Shown here in pieces: positions 11,400-19,934 of a DNA stretch of 64,000 nucleotides. The notes under the pieces were generated by a model. The model ran no database searches, was not told the origin of the DNA, and saw only the letters and a program-made list of their open reading frames with translations. Within the stretch, counting starts at the first letter, position 1; each line of letters starts with the position of its first letter. The DNA is from VMDJ01 sp038144195 (GTDB taxonomy: Bacteria; Pseudomonadota; Gammaproteobacteria; Chromatiales; Chromatiaceae), in NCBI GenBank assembly GCA_038144195.1, contig JAYQNH010000002.1, forward strand, positions 186,001 through 250,000. Reading direction: 5' to 3'. A program made the translations under genes and the position numbers.

Positions 11400-12532
11400 C
11401 GGTATTGGCGCAAATACATCCACTCAAAGAAACGCTTTGTCCAGTGACCAACAATACCCAAAGGCAACATTACACCGCCTGTTTCTGAACGAGTAATTAG
11501 TGTGCCGCTATTGCGTTTATCCACAATACACATCAGCTCGACTTTATAGGTCTCTGTAGGCTGCTGACCGTTAAGTTCAGCTAACAAATTATGCGCTGCA
11601 GCCCATTAAAGATCTGCTTGAAGATCCGCCATGTGCGCTTGTTTTGGCAACCAACCAGGGCCTAGGGAAACTACCAGAATCACCCGCCACATAAACCTTA
11701 TCTGCGCCTTCAGATTGGCAAAATTTATTTGCTTTCAACAGGCCACCTTCAGAGCGAGCCAACTCGGTATTATCAAACCACTGATTACCGGTCATTCCAT
11801 GGCATAAACATGATGAGATCCGCATCAAATTCACCGCCTTCAGTCATCACCTTGTTTGACTCGAAACCTTTCATCTTATGTCCAAGATGAGTTTCGATAT
11901 CACGACGCTTTATTTTCAGCAGACCTTTTAACAGCCTTTTCACCTAAGCGTTGCCCTGGCTTCTCAGCTGGCGTGAAAAAAACGAGCTTAAATTTATCGC
12001 GCTTACCTTGTTGACGCAGCCACGTATCAATACCGAATAAAAACTCAAATACTGGGCCGCCACGCATCGCAGAAGGTTCTTTAGGATTACCGGCAAAACC
12101 AAAGGCCAACGTGCCGCCATCCATCTCAGCCAAACGATCCCGTATCTGAGTGGTTGCCGGAATTCCGCCGCAAGGCGTGATGGCATGCTCTATACCGGGC
12201 AGCTTTTTAATAAAGCGGCCACCACTGGCAATAATGATGCCGTCGTTTGAAATATCACCATTGCTTGTATACAAGGTACGGCCATCAGCACTTAAGCCGG
12301 TAGCTTCAGCTGCATGAAAAGTCACTTTCATTCGCTTAAAGAAGTTAGCTAGATTGATTACTAAGTCTTCTGGATTACGCAAACCCGTTGGTATCCAAAT
12401 AGTACCTGGGTAATACACAAACTCTGCTTTTGGAGAGACCACATCAATCTCAAGCGATGCATCTGCCTTACGCAATTTACGAACAGCTGTTAAAGCTGCG
12501 AAACCTGTACCAACTACCGTGACTTTAGCCAT
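11396..12532 (-). CDS. NAD(P)/FAD-dependent oxidoreductase, sulfide:quinone oxidoreductase-like
   Basis: About 378 residues. Visible features are an N-terminal dinucleotide-binding motif VGTGFAALTAV, FVYYPGTIWIPTG after the first beta-alpha-beta unit, a TPCGG segment, a second FAD motif ending VYVAGDSGSF, and an amphipathic aromatic C-terminus (TKRFFEWMYLRQYR) like the membrane-edge tail of SQR/FCC enzymes. Cys in TPCGG and in ELMCIV are candidates for SQR redox cysteines, but the assignment is uncertain. Frames shift near 11920, 11835, 11650 and 11590. It starts 28 bp after tRNA-Ser on the same strand and converges on a TSUP permease. Another flavoprotein of the NDH-2/SQR superfamily is the alternative. 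Confidence 0.7.
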
Positions 12533-12560
12533 GGGAATATCCGTTACTGTTATTTAAATC

Positions 12561-12651
12561 TGGCGGAGACGGAGGGATTCGAACCCTCGATACGCTATTA
12601 ACGTATACACACTTTCCAGGCGTGCTCCTTCAACCACTCGGACACGTCTCC
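12561..12651 (-). tRNA. tRNA-Ser (anticodon GGA)
   Basis: 91 nt with an encoded 3' CCA (12561-12563). It has the acceptor GGAGACG/CGTCTCC pair, a long class II variable arm (TATACGTTAATAGCGTA), a T-loop GGTTCGAATCC and the anticodon GGA in CTGGAAA. Its 5' end lies only 7 nt past the secF stop codon, so it is probably cut from the secF transcript. Confidence 0.95.
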
Positions 12652-12658
12652 AGAACTT

Positions 12659-13592
12659 TTAAGGACGATCATCCACCACGTTTTCTTTTTGCACGGGCAT
12701 TAGATCTTCTTTACTTACACCCAACATCAATGCCGCGGTACTCGCTACATAGATCGATGAGTATGTACCAACAAAAACACCGACCAATAAGGCAAATGCA
12801 AAGCCGTGAATGATTTCGCCACCCAAGAAGAACAGTGCCAACAACACCAATATAGTCGTTAACGATGTCATCAAGGTACGACTCAACGTTTGAGTCAATG
12901 ATGAGTTAATGATCGACTCTGATGTGCCTTTACGCATTTTGCGGAAGTTCTCACGTACGCGGTCAAACACAACGATAGTGTCGTTAAGCGAATAACCAAT
13001 CACCGCGAGTACCGCCGCCAACACAGGCAGATCAAATTCAATCTGTAGCAATGAGAACAAGCCCAATCGTAATCGTCACGTCGTGAATCAATGCCACAAC
13101 AGAGCCCACCGCAAAACGCCATTCAAAACGTAGTGCCACATAGATCAGGATCGCCATCAGTGCGACAAGCACAGCCAAGAAGCCATCTTCCGTGAGCTCA
13201 TCACCCACTTGTGGTCCAACGAACTCAACACGGCGTAACTCGACCTGACCATCAACGGCTTTCGATAGCATACCGAAGACTTCATTACTTAAGGTCGAGC
13301 TCGGCTGATCAGACTTAGCCAAACGAATCAACACATCTTTCGCTGTACCAAATTGCTGTACAGAGGCGTCACCTTGACCACCTTCCGCAAGCGTTTCGCG
13401 AATCGCGGGCAGGTTTGCATCTTGGGTATAACCCACTTCAATCAATGTGCCACCAGTAAAATCGATACCGAGGTTTAAACCACGAGTCACAATGGACGCC
13501 ACAGCAACAAGCAAAAGGATCGCAGAGAAACCCATTGCGATATTTCGCTTGCCCATGAAGTTGATGGCAGATTTAGTTTTAATTAATTGCAT
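12659..13592 (-). CDS. secF: Protein translocase subunit SecF
   Basis: About 311 residues. SecF partners SecD in the inner-membrane complex that uses the proton gradient to pull proteins through SecYEG. The first helix is followed by LGIDFTGGTLIEVGY. The C-terminal RND-type helices carry VLAVIGYSLNDTIVVFDRVREN and LMTSLTTILVLLALFFLGG. One frameshift near 13055, in the middle of a helix (GLVLIATD to MGLFSLLQIEFD), splits it; this protein is normally needed for growth, so a sequence error is likely. It starts at the secD stop with 1-nt overlap. Confidence 0.93.
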
Positions 13593-15460
13593 CAGTTGAG
13601 CCCTCCGATTGAGAGAGTCTTAAGTCGTTTACGACCATGCATGATGTTCACGATTGCACGTGTACCAACGATCGCTGTGAACATCGAGGTCACAATACCA
13701 ATCGCCAGAGTCACCGCGAAACCACGTACCGGTCCACTACCCACAGAGAACAACACAATCGCTGCAATCAAGGTTGTGATGTTCGCATCCATAATGGTAA
13801 GGAAAGCTTTTTCGTAACCGGCATGAATCGATGCTTGAGGCGTGCTACCGACTCGCATCTCTTCACGGATACGCTCAAAGATCAGCACGTTTGCATCCAC
13901 CGCCATACCAACGGTCAGTACGATGCCCGCAATACCCGGCAAGGTCAGCGTGGCTTGAATGATTGAAAGTACCGCAACAATGAGCACCAAGTTAGCGGCC
14001 AATGCAACGTTAGCGACTAGACCAAACTTACGGTAGTAGAACGCCATAAAGACAAGCACGAGCGCAAAGCCAACCATGACAGAGGTAAAGCCTTGATCAA
14101 TGTTGTCCTGACCCAAGCTAGGACCAATGGTGCGTTCTTCAACGATATCAATTGGCGCTGCCAAAGCACCGGCCTTAAGTAACAACGCTAAGTTATGTGC
14201 TTCACCAGGGCTATCTAAACCCGTTGTTTGGAAACGACGGCCAAAAGGCTCACGAATAGTGGCAACGTTAATGACTTCTTCAACCCATTTCTTAATAGGC
14301 TTGCCATTCTCATCGCGACCAATAGTGCGCTTCTCTTTAAAGACTACCGCCATTGGCTTACCAACGTTCTCGGTGGTCACGTTGCGCATACGACGCGCAC
14401 CTTTACTATCAAGGTTTACAAATACCGCAGGACTACCGCCTTGCTGATCGAAACCCGATGACGCACTGGTCATCTGATCACCGGTCACGATGAATTGACG
14501 CTTCAGTAAAATTGGCGTGCCATCACGTTCTTTATATAAGCGTGAGCCCGCAGGTACACGCCCTGACTTCTCAGCATCACGCGCTTGTTGCAGATCACCC
14601 ACAACCAAGCGGTATTCCAACGTCGCTGTTGCACTTAACAGGTCTTTAACCTTACCTGGGTCTTGTACACCCGGCAGCTCCACCACAATGCGACGGTCGC
14701 CTTGTTGCTGAATCACAGGCTCCGCTACACCTAAGGCGTTTACACGATTACGCAGCGTGGTGATATTTTGCTGGAGCGCAGATTTACGTACTTCACGTAA
14801 CTCCGCATCAGACACCTGCGCTGAGAAGAACGCATTAGAGCCCTCCTCGCGATCAGTGAACAACAAAGTACGGAACTCATTTGCCACTTTGACTTGTGCA
14901 GCATTACGGTCATCTACCGAACGGAAACGAACTTCTACCGCTGTACCCACAGACTTTACCGTGACATAACGAATCTTTTCATTACGCATGAACTCACGAA
15001 GATTCGCGACCTGCACTTCCATCGCCTTCTCAATCGCCGCATCCATATCGACATCGATCAGTACGTGAATACCACCACGCAAGTCCAAACCTAAGTTCAT
15101 TGGCTTACCGCCAAGACTCGACAACCAGGTTGGCACATCAGGCGATAAGGTCATCGCATGAGTAAAGTCACCGCTCAAGCCCTTGGCCACAATATCTTGC
15201 GCTTTGAGCTGCTCTTCTGGCTTTTCAAAGCGTAGCTGTAACTTGTCATCGAATTGCTCAACTCGCTTTGGGGTAATGCCATTGCTTTTCAGCGCCGCTT
15301 CAAGCTGAGCTTGTAGTGCATCAGATACGGTCGCATTACGCGTTCCGGTCACTTCAATGACTGGATCTTGGCTATAAATATTAGGTAAGGCGTAAAGAGC
15401 ACCGAAGAACATCACGACGGCGACCAATACGTTTTTCCACATTGGGTATTGATTCAGCAT
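13592..15460 (-). CDS. secD: Protein translocase subunit SecD
   Basis: 622 residues, full length and uninterrupted. It has an N-terminal helix (MLNQYPMWKNVLVAVV), the LGLDLRGGIHVLIDVD motif, a large periplasmic P1 region (residues ~120-430), and the C-terminal membrane part with GMAVDANVLIFERIREE and TLIAAIVLFSVGSGPVRGFA. It works with SecF and YajC in Sec-dependent export. A hairpin lies between yajC and this gene. Confidence 0.97.
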   Translation of the reverse strand: MLNQYPMWKNVLVAVVMFFGALYALPNIYSQDPVIEVTGTRNATVSDALQAQLEAALKSNGITPKRVEQFDDKLQLRFEKPEEQLKAQDIVAKGLSGDFTHAMTLSPDVPTWLSSLGGKPMNLGLDLRGGIHVLIDVDMDAAIEKAMEVQVANLREFMRNEKIRYVTVKSVGTAVEVRFRSVDDRNAAQVKVANEFRTLLFTDREEGSNAFFSAQVSDAELREVRKSALQQNITTLRNRVNALGVAEPVIQQQGDRRIVVELPGVQDPGKVKDLLSATATLEYRLVVGDLQQARDAEKSGRVPAGSRLYKERDGTPILLKRQFIVTGDQMTSASSGFDQQGGSPAVFVNLDSKGARRMRNVTTENVGKPMAVVFKEKRTIGRDENGKPIKKWVEEVINVATIREPFGRRFQTTGLDSPGEAHNLALLLKAGALAAPIDIVEERTIGPSLGQDNIDQGFTSVMVGFALVLVFMAFYYRKFGLVANVALAANLVLIVAVLSIIQATLTLPGIAGIVLTVGMAVDANVLIFERIREEMRVGSTPQASIHAGYEKAFLTIMDANITTLIAAIVLFSVGSGPVRGFAVTLAIGIVTSMFTAIVGTRAIVNIMHGRKRLKTLSIGGLN

Positions 15461-15471
15461 AGGAGTGCCAC

Positions 15472-15495
15472 AAAAAGCCCGACGAGGGTCGGGCT
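15472..15495 (-). terminator. Hairpin with T-run between yajC and secD, possible attenuator
   Basis: AGCCCGAC pairs with GTCGGGCT (15476-15483 with 15488-15495), followed on the minus strand by TTTTTG. It looks like an intrinsic terminator inside the yajC-secD-secF operon, which would make secDF expression lower than yajC. Partial termination is inference. Confidence 0.6.
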
Positions 15496-15501
15496 GTGAA
15501 A

Positions 15502-15828
15502 TTACATTTCTTTCAAAGAACCTTTCGGCATAACCGCTTCAACCGACACGCGGCGAACAGTTACTACGGTGTTATCAGCGATCTCTAACTTAACGAAGTT
15601 CTCGCCAACTTCGGTGATCTTGCCCATCAAACCACCAACGGTTTGTACTTCATCACCTTTGCTTAATGCTTCAACCAGCTTCTTGTGTTCTTTTTGACGC
15701 TTAACCTGAGGACGGATAATGAACAGGTACATAATCACGAACATACCGATCAAGAATAATAACGGTAGACCTTCGCCGCCAGGTGCAGCCGCCGCACCTT
15801 CAGCCATCGCATCAGAAATAAAAATCAT
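15502..15828 (-). CDS. yajC: Preprotein translocase subunit YajC
   Basis: 108 residues. It has one membrane helix (LPLLFLIGMFVIMYLFIIRP) followed by the family motif RPQVKRQKEHKKLVEALSKG and a GGLMGKITEV beta domain. YajC associates with SecDF at the inner membrane. It sits in the usual place between tgt and secD. Confidence 0.95.
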   Translation of the reverse strand: MIFISDAMAEGAAAAPGGEGLPLLFLIGMFVIMYLFIIRPQVKRQKEHKKLVEALSKGDEVQTVGGLMGKITEVGENFVKLEIADNTVVTVRRVSVEAVMPKGSLKEM

Positions 15829-15934
15829 CGGATTCTCCGAAATGGGGTTACAACTTGCCGCCCCACTCGGGACGACCTAAAAAAGTGCCGAAATTATGCC
15901 ACAGCCACCTGAGAAAGTCGGTGCGCTAAATGGT

Positions 15935-17050
15935 TCAATTGGGTACGGTTTTGCCCCGTTTGGCATAGAACTTACTGCGGAATGCCTCAAAGCACTGCTG
16001 CTCGATCGCTTCGCGGATATCGGCCATCAGCATTTGGTAGTAGCGCAGGTTGTGAATCGTGTTTAACCGAGCACCCAAGATCTCGTTACAACGGAACAAA
16101 TGACGCAAATACGATCGACTGTAATTTTGGCAAGTATAGCAGTCGCATTCTTCATCTAAGGGACGCGTATCTTTTTCATGCGCTGCATTTTTGATCTTCA
16201 CCACACCAGAATGCGTAAAAAGATAACCATTGCGCGCATTACGCGTTGGCATCACGCAGTCGAACATATCAATGCCACGACGTACCGCCTCGACGATATC
16301 TTCTGGTGTACCCACACCCATTAAATAATGCGGATGATCTGCCGGCAGGATTTCCTGCATGGCATCGAGCACGCGAATACGGTCTTCTTCAGGCTCACCA
16401 ACGGATAAACCGCCGATTGCATAACCATCAAAGCCGATCTTTTGCAGCTCTTCTAAGGAACGCTTACGCAAGCTCTCGTACATACCGCCCTGCACAATGC
16501 CAAACAGTGCATTGGGGTTACCTTCATGCGCTGCTTTACTGCGTTGCGCCCAACGCAGTGAGAGTTCCATCGATTCGCGTGCCTCGGTTTCTGTCGCAGG
16601 GTATGGCGTGCATTCGTCAAAGATCATTACGATATCTGAGCCGAGCTTGCGCTGAATCTCCATCGACTCTTCCGGCCCCATAAACACCTTCGCGCCATCG
16701 GTCGGCGCTTGGAAGTGCACACCCTCTTCTTTGATCTTGCGCATCGCACCCAGCGAGAAGACCTGGAAGCCGCCACTGTCGGTCAATATCGGACCATCCC
16801 AGTGCATAAAGTCATGGAGATCGCCGTGAGCATTGATCACCTCGGTGCCCGGGCGAAGCCATAGATGAAAGGTATTACCCAAGATAATCTGCGCACCCAA
16901 GCCCTTGAGCTCTTCAGGGGTCATCGCCTTGACCGTGCCATAGGTACCCACCGGCATGAACACCGGGGTTTCCACCGTGCCGCGAGCAAAGGTCAATCGA
17001 CCACGTCGCGCACCGCCATCTGAGGCTAATAATTCGAATAATTCAGACAT
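15935..17050 (-). CDS. tgt: Queuine tRNA-guanine transglycosylase (Tgt)
   Basis: 371 residues, full length. The enzyme swaps guanine-34 of GUN-anticodon tRNAs for preQ1, the step before QueA. The substrate-side sequences ILTDSGGFQVFSLG and FGIVQGGM, the nucleophile region GIDMFDCVMPTRNARNG, and the zinc site CDCYTC with the later Cys/His (RCNEILGARLNTIHN) are all visible. The ~160-bp gap to queA upstream is unusually structured for this operon. Confidence 0.97.
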   Translation of the reverse strand: MSELFELLASDGGARRGRLTFARGTVETPVFMPVGTYGTVKAMTPEELKGLGAQIILGNTFHLWLRPGTEVINAHGDLHDFMHWDGPILTDSGGFQVFSLGAMRKIKEEGVHFQAPTDGAKVFMGPEESMEIQRKLGSDIVMIFDECTPYPATETEARESMELSLRWAQRSKAAHEGNPNALFGIVQGGMYESLRKRSLEELQKIGFDGYAIGGLSVGEPEEDRIRVLDAMQEILPADHPHYLMGVGTPEDIVEAVRRGIDMFDCVMPTRNARNGYLFTHSGVVKIKNAAHEKDTRPLDEECDCYTCQNYSRSYLRHLFRCNEILGARLNTIHNLRYYQMLMADIREAIEQQCFEAFRSKFYAKRGKTVPN

Positions 17051-17065
17051 ATTTCAAAAAACGGA

Positions 17066-17175
17066 TTGACTTTACTCTCAGAATATTAGAAAATTCTAAT
17101 GTGCTGATTAATCAGCACACCCTCCATCCTCCTTTGGTGGAACCTTGGCCCGGCACCCCCTGTCGGGCCTTTTTT
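17066..17175 (+). ncRNA. Candidate small RNA in the tgt-queA gap, plus strand
   Basis: A terminator-like hairpin (17147-17155 with 17161-17169) is followed by six T on the plus strand. Its one imperfect pair is G-U as plus-strand RNA but A-C as minus-strand RNA, so it fits plus-strand transcription, where no gene ends. Upstream lie two adjacent palindromes: ATTAGAA-AA-TTCTAAT (17085-17100) and the perfect 18-mer 17101-17118. A TTGACT box at 17066 with a 17-nt spacer to GAAAAT (17089) could be a weak promoter. The middle is C-rich (CCTCC twice). An RNA of roughly 70-80 nt is inferred. Confidence 0.4.
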
Positions 17176-17203
17176 AATGCCCGGAAGAAATTTCGGGCAT
17201 TAA
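17174..17203 (-). repeat. Perfect 10-bp inverted repeat after queA
   Basis: TTAATGCCCG (17174-17183) pairs with CGGGCATTAA (17194-17203) across a 10-nt loop, starting 7 nt past the queA stop. On the minus strand no T-run follows the stem, so it is more likely a 3'-end-protecting or processing hairpin than a canonical terminator. Confidence 0.5.
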
Positions 17204-17209
17204 TTTCAA

Positions 17210-18238
17210 TCACTTAGCAGCTCTTTCAAGCAACATCGCATCCCCATAACTAAAGAAACGATAGCGCTGTTCAACGGCATGGCGATAGGCGCGCATGATG
17301 TTCTCATACCCCGCAAACGCCGACACCAACATTAATAAGGTGGACTGCGGCAGGTGGAAATTGGTCAACAGCAGGTCAACCACCTGAAATTGATAACCAG
17401 GGCGGATAAACATCCGCGTATCTCCCTGATAAGGCTTCAGCTCACCCTCTTTTGCAGCAGTCTCAAGACTACGCACGCTTGTTGTCCCAACCGCAACGAC
17501 TCGCCCACAGCGCGCCTTACAGGCTTTGATCTTTTCAACGGTTTCTTCAGATACCGACAACCATTCGGAATGCATGATGTGCTCATCCAGATTCTCGGTC
17601 TTTACCGGCTGGAAAGTACCCGCACCCACATGCAAGGTCACCTCAGCTTGCTCAACACCCATCTCACTCAAAGTGTTTAACATCGCATCGTCAAAATGCA
17701 GGCCAGCCGTTGGCGCCGCTACGGCACCCATTTCTTTGGCAAAGACGGTCTGATAACGCTCTTCATCATCTGCACCATCACCACGGTCTATATAAGGTGG
17801 CAATGGCATATGACCATGCGATTCCATGAGCTGGTAAAAATCACCGGCACTCTCTAGCTGCAACTCAAACAAATTGTCATGACGCACGACCATGTTGATC
17901 TGCGCATCTTCTACAAGAAGCGTTGACCCAACCTTCGGTGACTTACTCGCACGCACGTGCGCCAAACATCGAGTCGGCTCGATTACACGCTCGATAAGAA
18001 TCTCAACTTTGCCGCCAGTGTCTTTCTGCCCATGTAAACGAGCTGCCATGACGCGCGTGTTGTTAAACACTAATAAATCACCGGCACGAAGCAACGAAGG
18101 GAGATCTAAAAACTGCCGATCAGCGATCTCACCATTGGCACCATCGACATGCAGCATACGACTGAGCGAACGCTGTTCAGCGGGAAGCTGAGCGATCAAC
18201 TCATCAGGCAATTCGTAATCAAAATCGGATAGGCGCAT
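17210..18238 (-). CDS. queA: S-adenosylmethionine:tRNA ribosyltransferase-isomerase (QueA)
   Basis: 342 residues, full length. It transfers the ribosyl part of SAM to preQ1 in tRNA, giving epoxyqueuosine, which QueG reduces. Recognised by the start MRLSDFDYELPDELIAQ, VFNNTRVMAARL, GAVAAPTAGLHF and the ending NFHLPQSTLLMLVSAFAG. It heads the queA-tgt-yajC-secD-secF run on this strand. Confidence 0.97.
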   Translation of the reverse strand: MRLSDFDYELPDELIAQLPAEQRSLSRMLHVDGANGEIADRQFLDLPSLLRAGDLLVFNNTRVMAARLHGQKDTGGKVEILIERVIEPTRCLAHVRASKSPKVGSTLLVEDAQINMVVRHDNLFELQLESAGDFYQLMESHGHMPLPPYIDRGDGADDEERYQTVFAKEMGAVAAPTAGLHFDDAMLNTLSEMGVEQAEVTLHVGAGTFQPVKTENLDEHIMHSEWLSVSEETVEKIKACKARCGRVVAVGTTSVRSLETAAKEGELKPYQGDTRMFIRPGYQFQVVDLLLTNFHLPQSTLLMLVSAFAGYENIMRAYRHAVEQRYRFFSYGDAMLLERAAK

Positions 18239-18264
18239 GGGGCGCGCATGGTAGCACAGGGCAC

Positions 18265-18292
18265 TTGCCTAACACGGTCAAGTCGGTATACT
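18265..18292 (+). promoter_or_regulatory. Sigma-70-type promoter for tRNA-Leu
   Basis: TTGCCT (18265-18270), 16 nt, then TATACT (18287-18292), followed by the G/C-rich GCCGCG discriminator common at stable-RNA promoters. The mature tRNA begins 41 nt after the -10 box. Confidence 0.6.
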
Positions 18293-18332
18293 GCCGCGTC
18301 TTCTCGCAGGGCCACCTGCAAGAGTCAAATTT

Positions 18333-18417
18333 GCCAGTGTGATGGAATTGGTAGACATAGGGGATTCAAAATCCCCCGCCTTCGGGTGTGGCGGTTCGAG
18401 TCCGCCCACTGGTACCA
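18333..18417 (+). tRNA. tRNA-Leu (anticodon CAA)
   Basis: 85 nt with an encoded CCA. The acceptor is GCCAGTG/CACTGGT, the anticodon arm GGGGATTCAAAATCCCC carries CAA, and the class II variable arm (CGCCTTCGGGTG) and T-arm GGCGGTTCGAGTCCGCC are clear. A terminator follows directly. Confidence 0.95.
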
Positions 18418-18426
18418 AATCTAAGA

Positions 18427-18452
18427 AAGCCCACCTTAACGTGGGCTTTTTT
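18427..18452 (+). terminator. Terminator of tRNA-Leu
   Basis: AAGCCCAC (18427-18434), a 6-nt loop, GTGGGCTT (18441-18448), then a T-run to 18452. A degenerate copy of this element occurs at 19475-19502, past the AT-rich segment. Confidence 0.9.
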
Positions 18453-18519
18453 AATGCTCTAAATATTTGTTCTTATCTTATCTTGTTGATAATGTTAGAC
18501 GAATACAGAGGCCATTTTT

Positions 18520-19188
18520 ATGCGGAAATTATCAGCAATACTAATCATGGATATTGTTGGGTATACCAACAAAAGTGGTTTTAATGAGGTCGGAACACAC
18601 CAACTTATTAAAGAATTCACTGAAAATATCCTCAAGCCAGCTCTTTTACTAAATTTCAAGGCAAGTTAGTTAAAGCCAAAAAAGATGGTTGGATTATATA
18701 TTTACAGGAATTTCTTGAAAGTTGAGCACCTCTCTTTGCACTGATTTTGCCTTTAGCGTAAAAGAAAGAATTTCAACGCAAACATTAGATATTCGATTTG
18801 GAATACACATCGGTGATGTTGTGTATGAGAATAATGACGTACTGGGTTCCACCATTAACATTGCAGCAAGCCTTGACAAGATCTCAGCTGTTAATCAAGT
18901 GACGCTTTCCTCTGCTGCATACCTCAGCCTAGAAGACCCGCAAAAGAAAAGTTTATTGATAAGGGCTTTATCAATTTAAAAGGCATCAACAAGCCTATAC
19001 AGGTCTTCTCCACAGGGGATATTGATGCTGAAAGTTCAAATAGCGGCGACGTTGATTACGATCCAAAATCAAAGCTTATTATTGGCAAATTAACTACCAA
19101 TGAAAGTATCAGTAATACAGGAAACATAGGAGGCAAGCTTCACAGCAAACTATTTGAATGCTTGTCTGAAAAATCTTGCCAAAACTAA
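18520..19188 (+). pseudogene. Class III adenylate/guanylate cyclase-like remnant
   Basis: Starting at ATG 18520 (MRKLSAILIMDIVGYTNKSG), four pieces in changing frames read as one class III cyclase domain: the LSAI-MD-VGYT opening, GKLVKAKKDGW (where functional members have GDG), then IRFGIHIGDVVYENNDVLGS and NIAASLDKISAVNQVTLSS, and a tail FINLKGINKPIQVFSTGD typical of these domains. Frames change near 18655, 18718 and 18950. The KDG in place of GDG also changes a metal-site neighbourhood, so real decay is possible here, unlike the housekeeping genes. The stretch is visibly richer in A+T than its neighbours. It follows tRNA-Leu, suggesting an acquired segment. Confidence 0.55.
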
Positions 19189-19242
19189 GCTAATTAGGTT
19201 AAGGCCACCATTAATAAGCAAGCACGAGCTAATGATTATCAA

Positions 19243-19428
19243 TTGAGGATGTCCGCCGTCGCAGTTTCGGGACAGATTCAATTTACTTTAATATTGATAA
19301 AACTATTTCACCCACAAAAAGACATCATCTGGGAAGATGTTTTTGCGTTTCAAGCAGCCAATATATTGATCAATGACTTATCTGAGGAAGTTACCGAACA
19401 AGTCGTTATTGAAATTAATGAAGTATAA
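19243..19428 (+). other. Short open frame of unknown status in the AT-rich segment
   Basis: A 61-codon frame ending EEVTEQVVIEINEV. No family was recognised and the start is not clear. It may be the tail of a gene broken by the same process as the cyclase remnant, or chance. Otherwise the 19189-19565 stretch holds only the second terminator copy. Confidence 0.2.
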
Positions 19429-19474
19429 GAGTGATTTTTGAGCCCTTACACTTTAATCATGAAAAAAAATCCTT

Positions 19475-19502
19475 TAAGCCCACCTAAGTGTGGACTTTTT
19501 TA
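19475..19502 (+). terminator. Terminator, degenerate copy of the tRNA-Leu terminator
   Basis: AAGCCCACCTAAGTGTGGAC followed by TTTTTT. The first ten bases and the T-run are identical to the element at 18427-18452, with a few changes in the loop and second arm. Together they bracket the ~1-kb AT-rich segment like direct repeats. Confidence 0.6.
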
Positions 19503-19565
19503 TGTCCGAATTTAAGTCTTAAAGCACATGAACGATATCTCCCAATATTTATTTAGGAGAGAACC

Positions 19566-19934
19566 ATGGCTAATCACTACGAAACATCACCACCGATGTT
19601 CCGCAACGCACCGCTCAAATTCATTGTGTATATCTTGCTGATTCCAGTTTTTGATCTTGGCTTGTTTCTGCTGCTTTGGTGGTACATCGATAACAAAAAC
19701 AAACGTCTTTCGATCGAAGGCGATTTAATGAAGTGGCAAGAAGGCATCTTCAATAAAACGTTTATCGATTTAAACACCGAAGACATCCGTACCGTAAAGA
19801 TCAAGCAGAGCTTTTTTCAACGCATGTTCGGTACTGGCGATCTAGATATCTACACCGCTGGCGACTCACCAGAGGCTGTATTGATGGGTCTACGTGAGCC
19901 ACATGAAATTAAAACCATGATTCTGCCGCAATGA
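19566..19934 (+). CDS. PH-like domain membrane protein (bPH_2 type)
   Basis: 122 residues. An N-terminal pair of hydrophobic stretches (FIVYILLIPVFDLGLFLLLWWYI) precedes a bacterial PH-like domain: RLSIEGDLMKWQEGIFNKTFIDL, then an EDIRTVKIKQSFFQRMFGTGDLDIYTAG core as in YdbS-type proteins. GGAGAG lies just upstream of the ATG. Its stop overlaps the next start (ATGA). Function is not known for this group. Confidence 0.7.
   Translation: MANHYETSPPMFRNAPLKFIVYILLIPVFDLGLFLLLWWYIDNKNKRLSIEGDLMKWQEGIFNKTFIDLNTEDIRTVKIKQSFFQRMFGTGDLDIYTAGDSPEAVLMGLREPHEIKTMILPQ

Noticed and set aside
16246..16683. 145-codon plus-strand frame opposite tgt
   Set aside because: It lies wholly within the intact, conserved tgt gene and has no family features.
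17051..17209. preQ1 riboswitch near queA/tgt
   Set aside because: The palindromic stretch lies downstream of queA, not ahead of a transporter or queC-F gene, and lacks the preQ1 class I loop and A-rich tail. The hairpins fit another RNA better.
18339..18584. 81-codon frame starting in tRNA-Leu
   Set aside because: It begins inside the tRNA and reads through its terminator, so it is chance.
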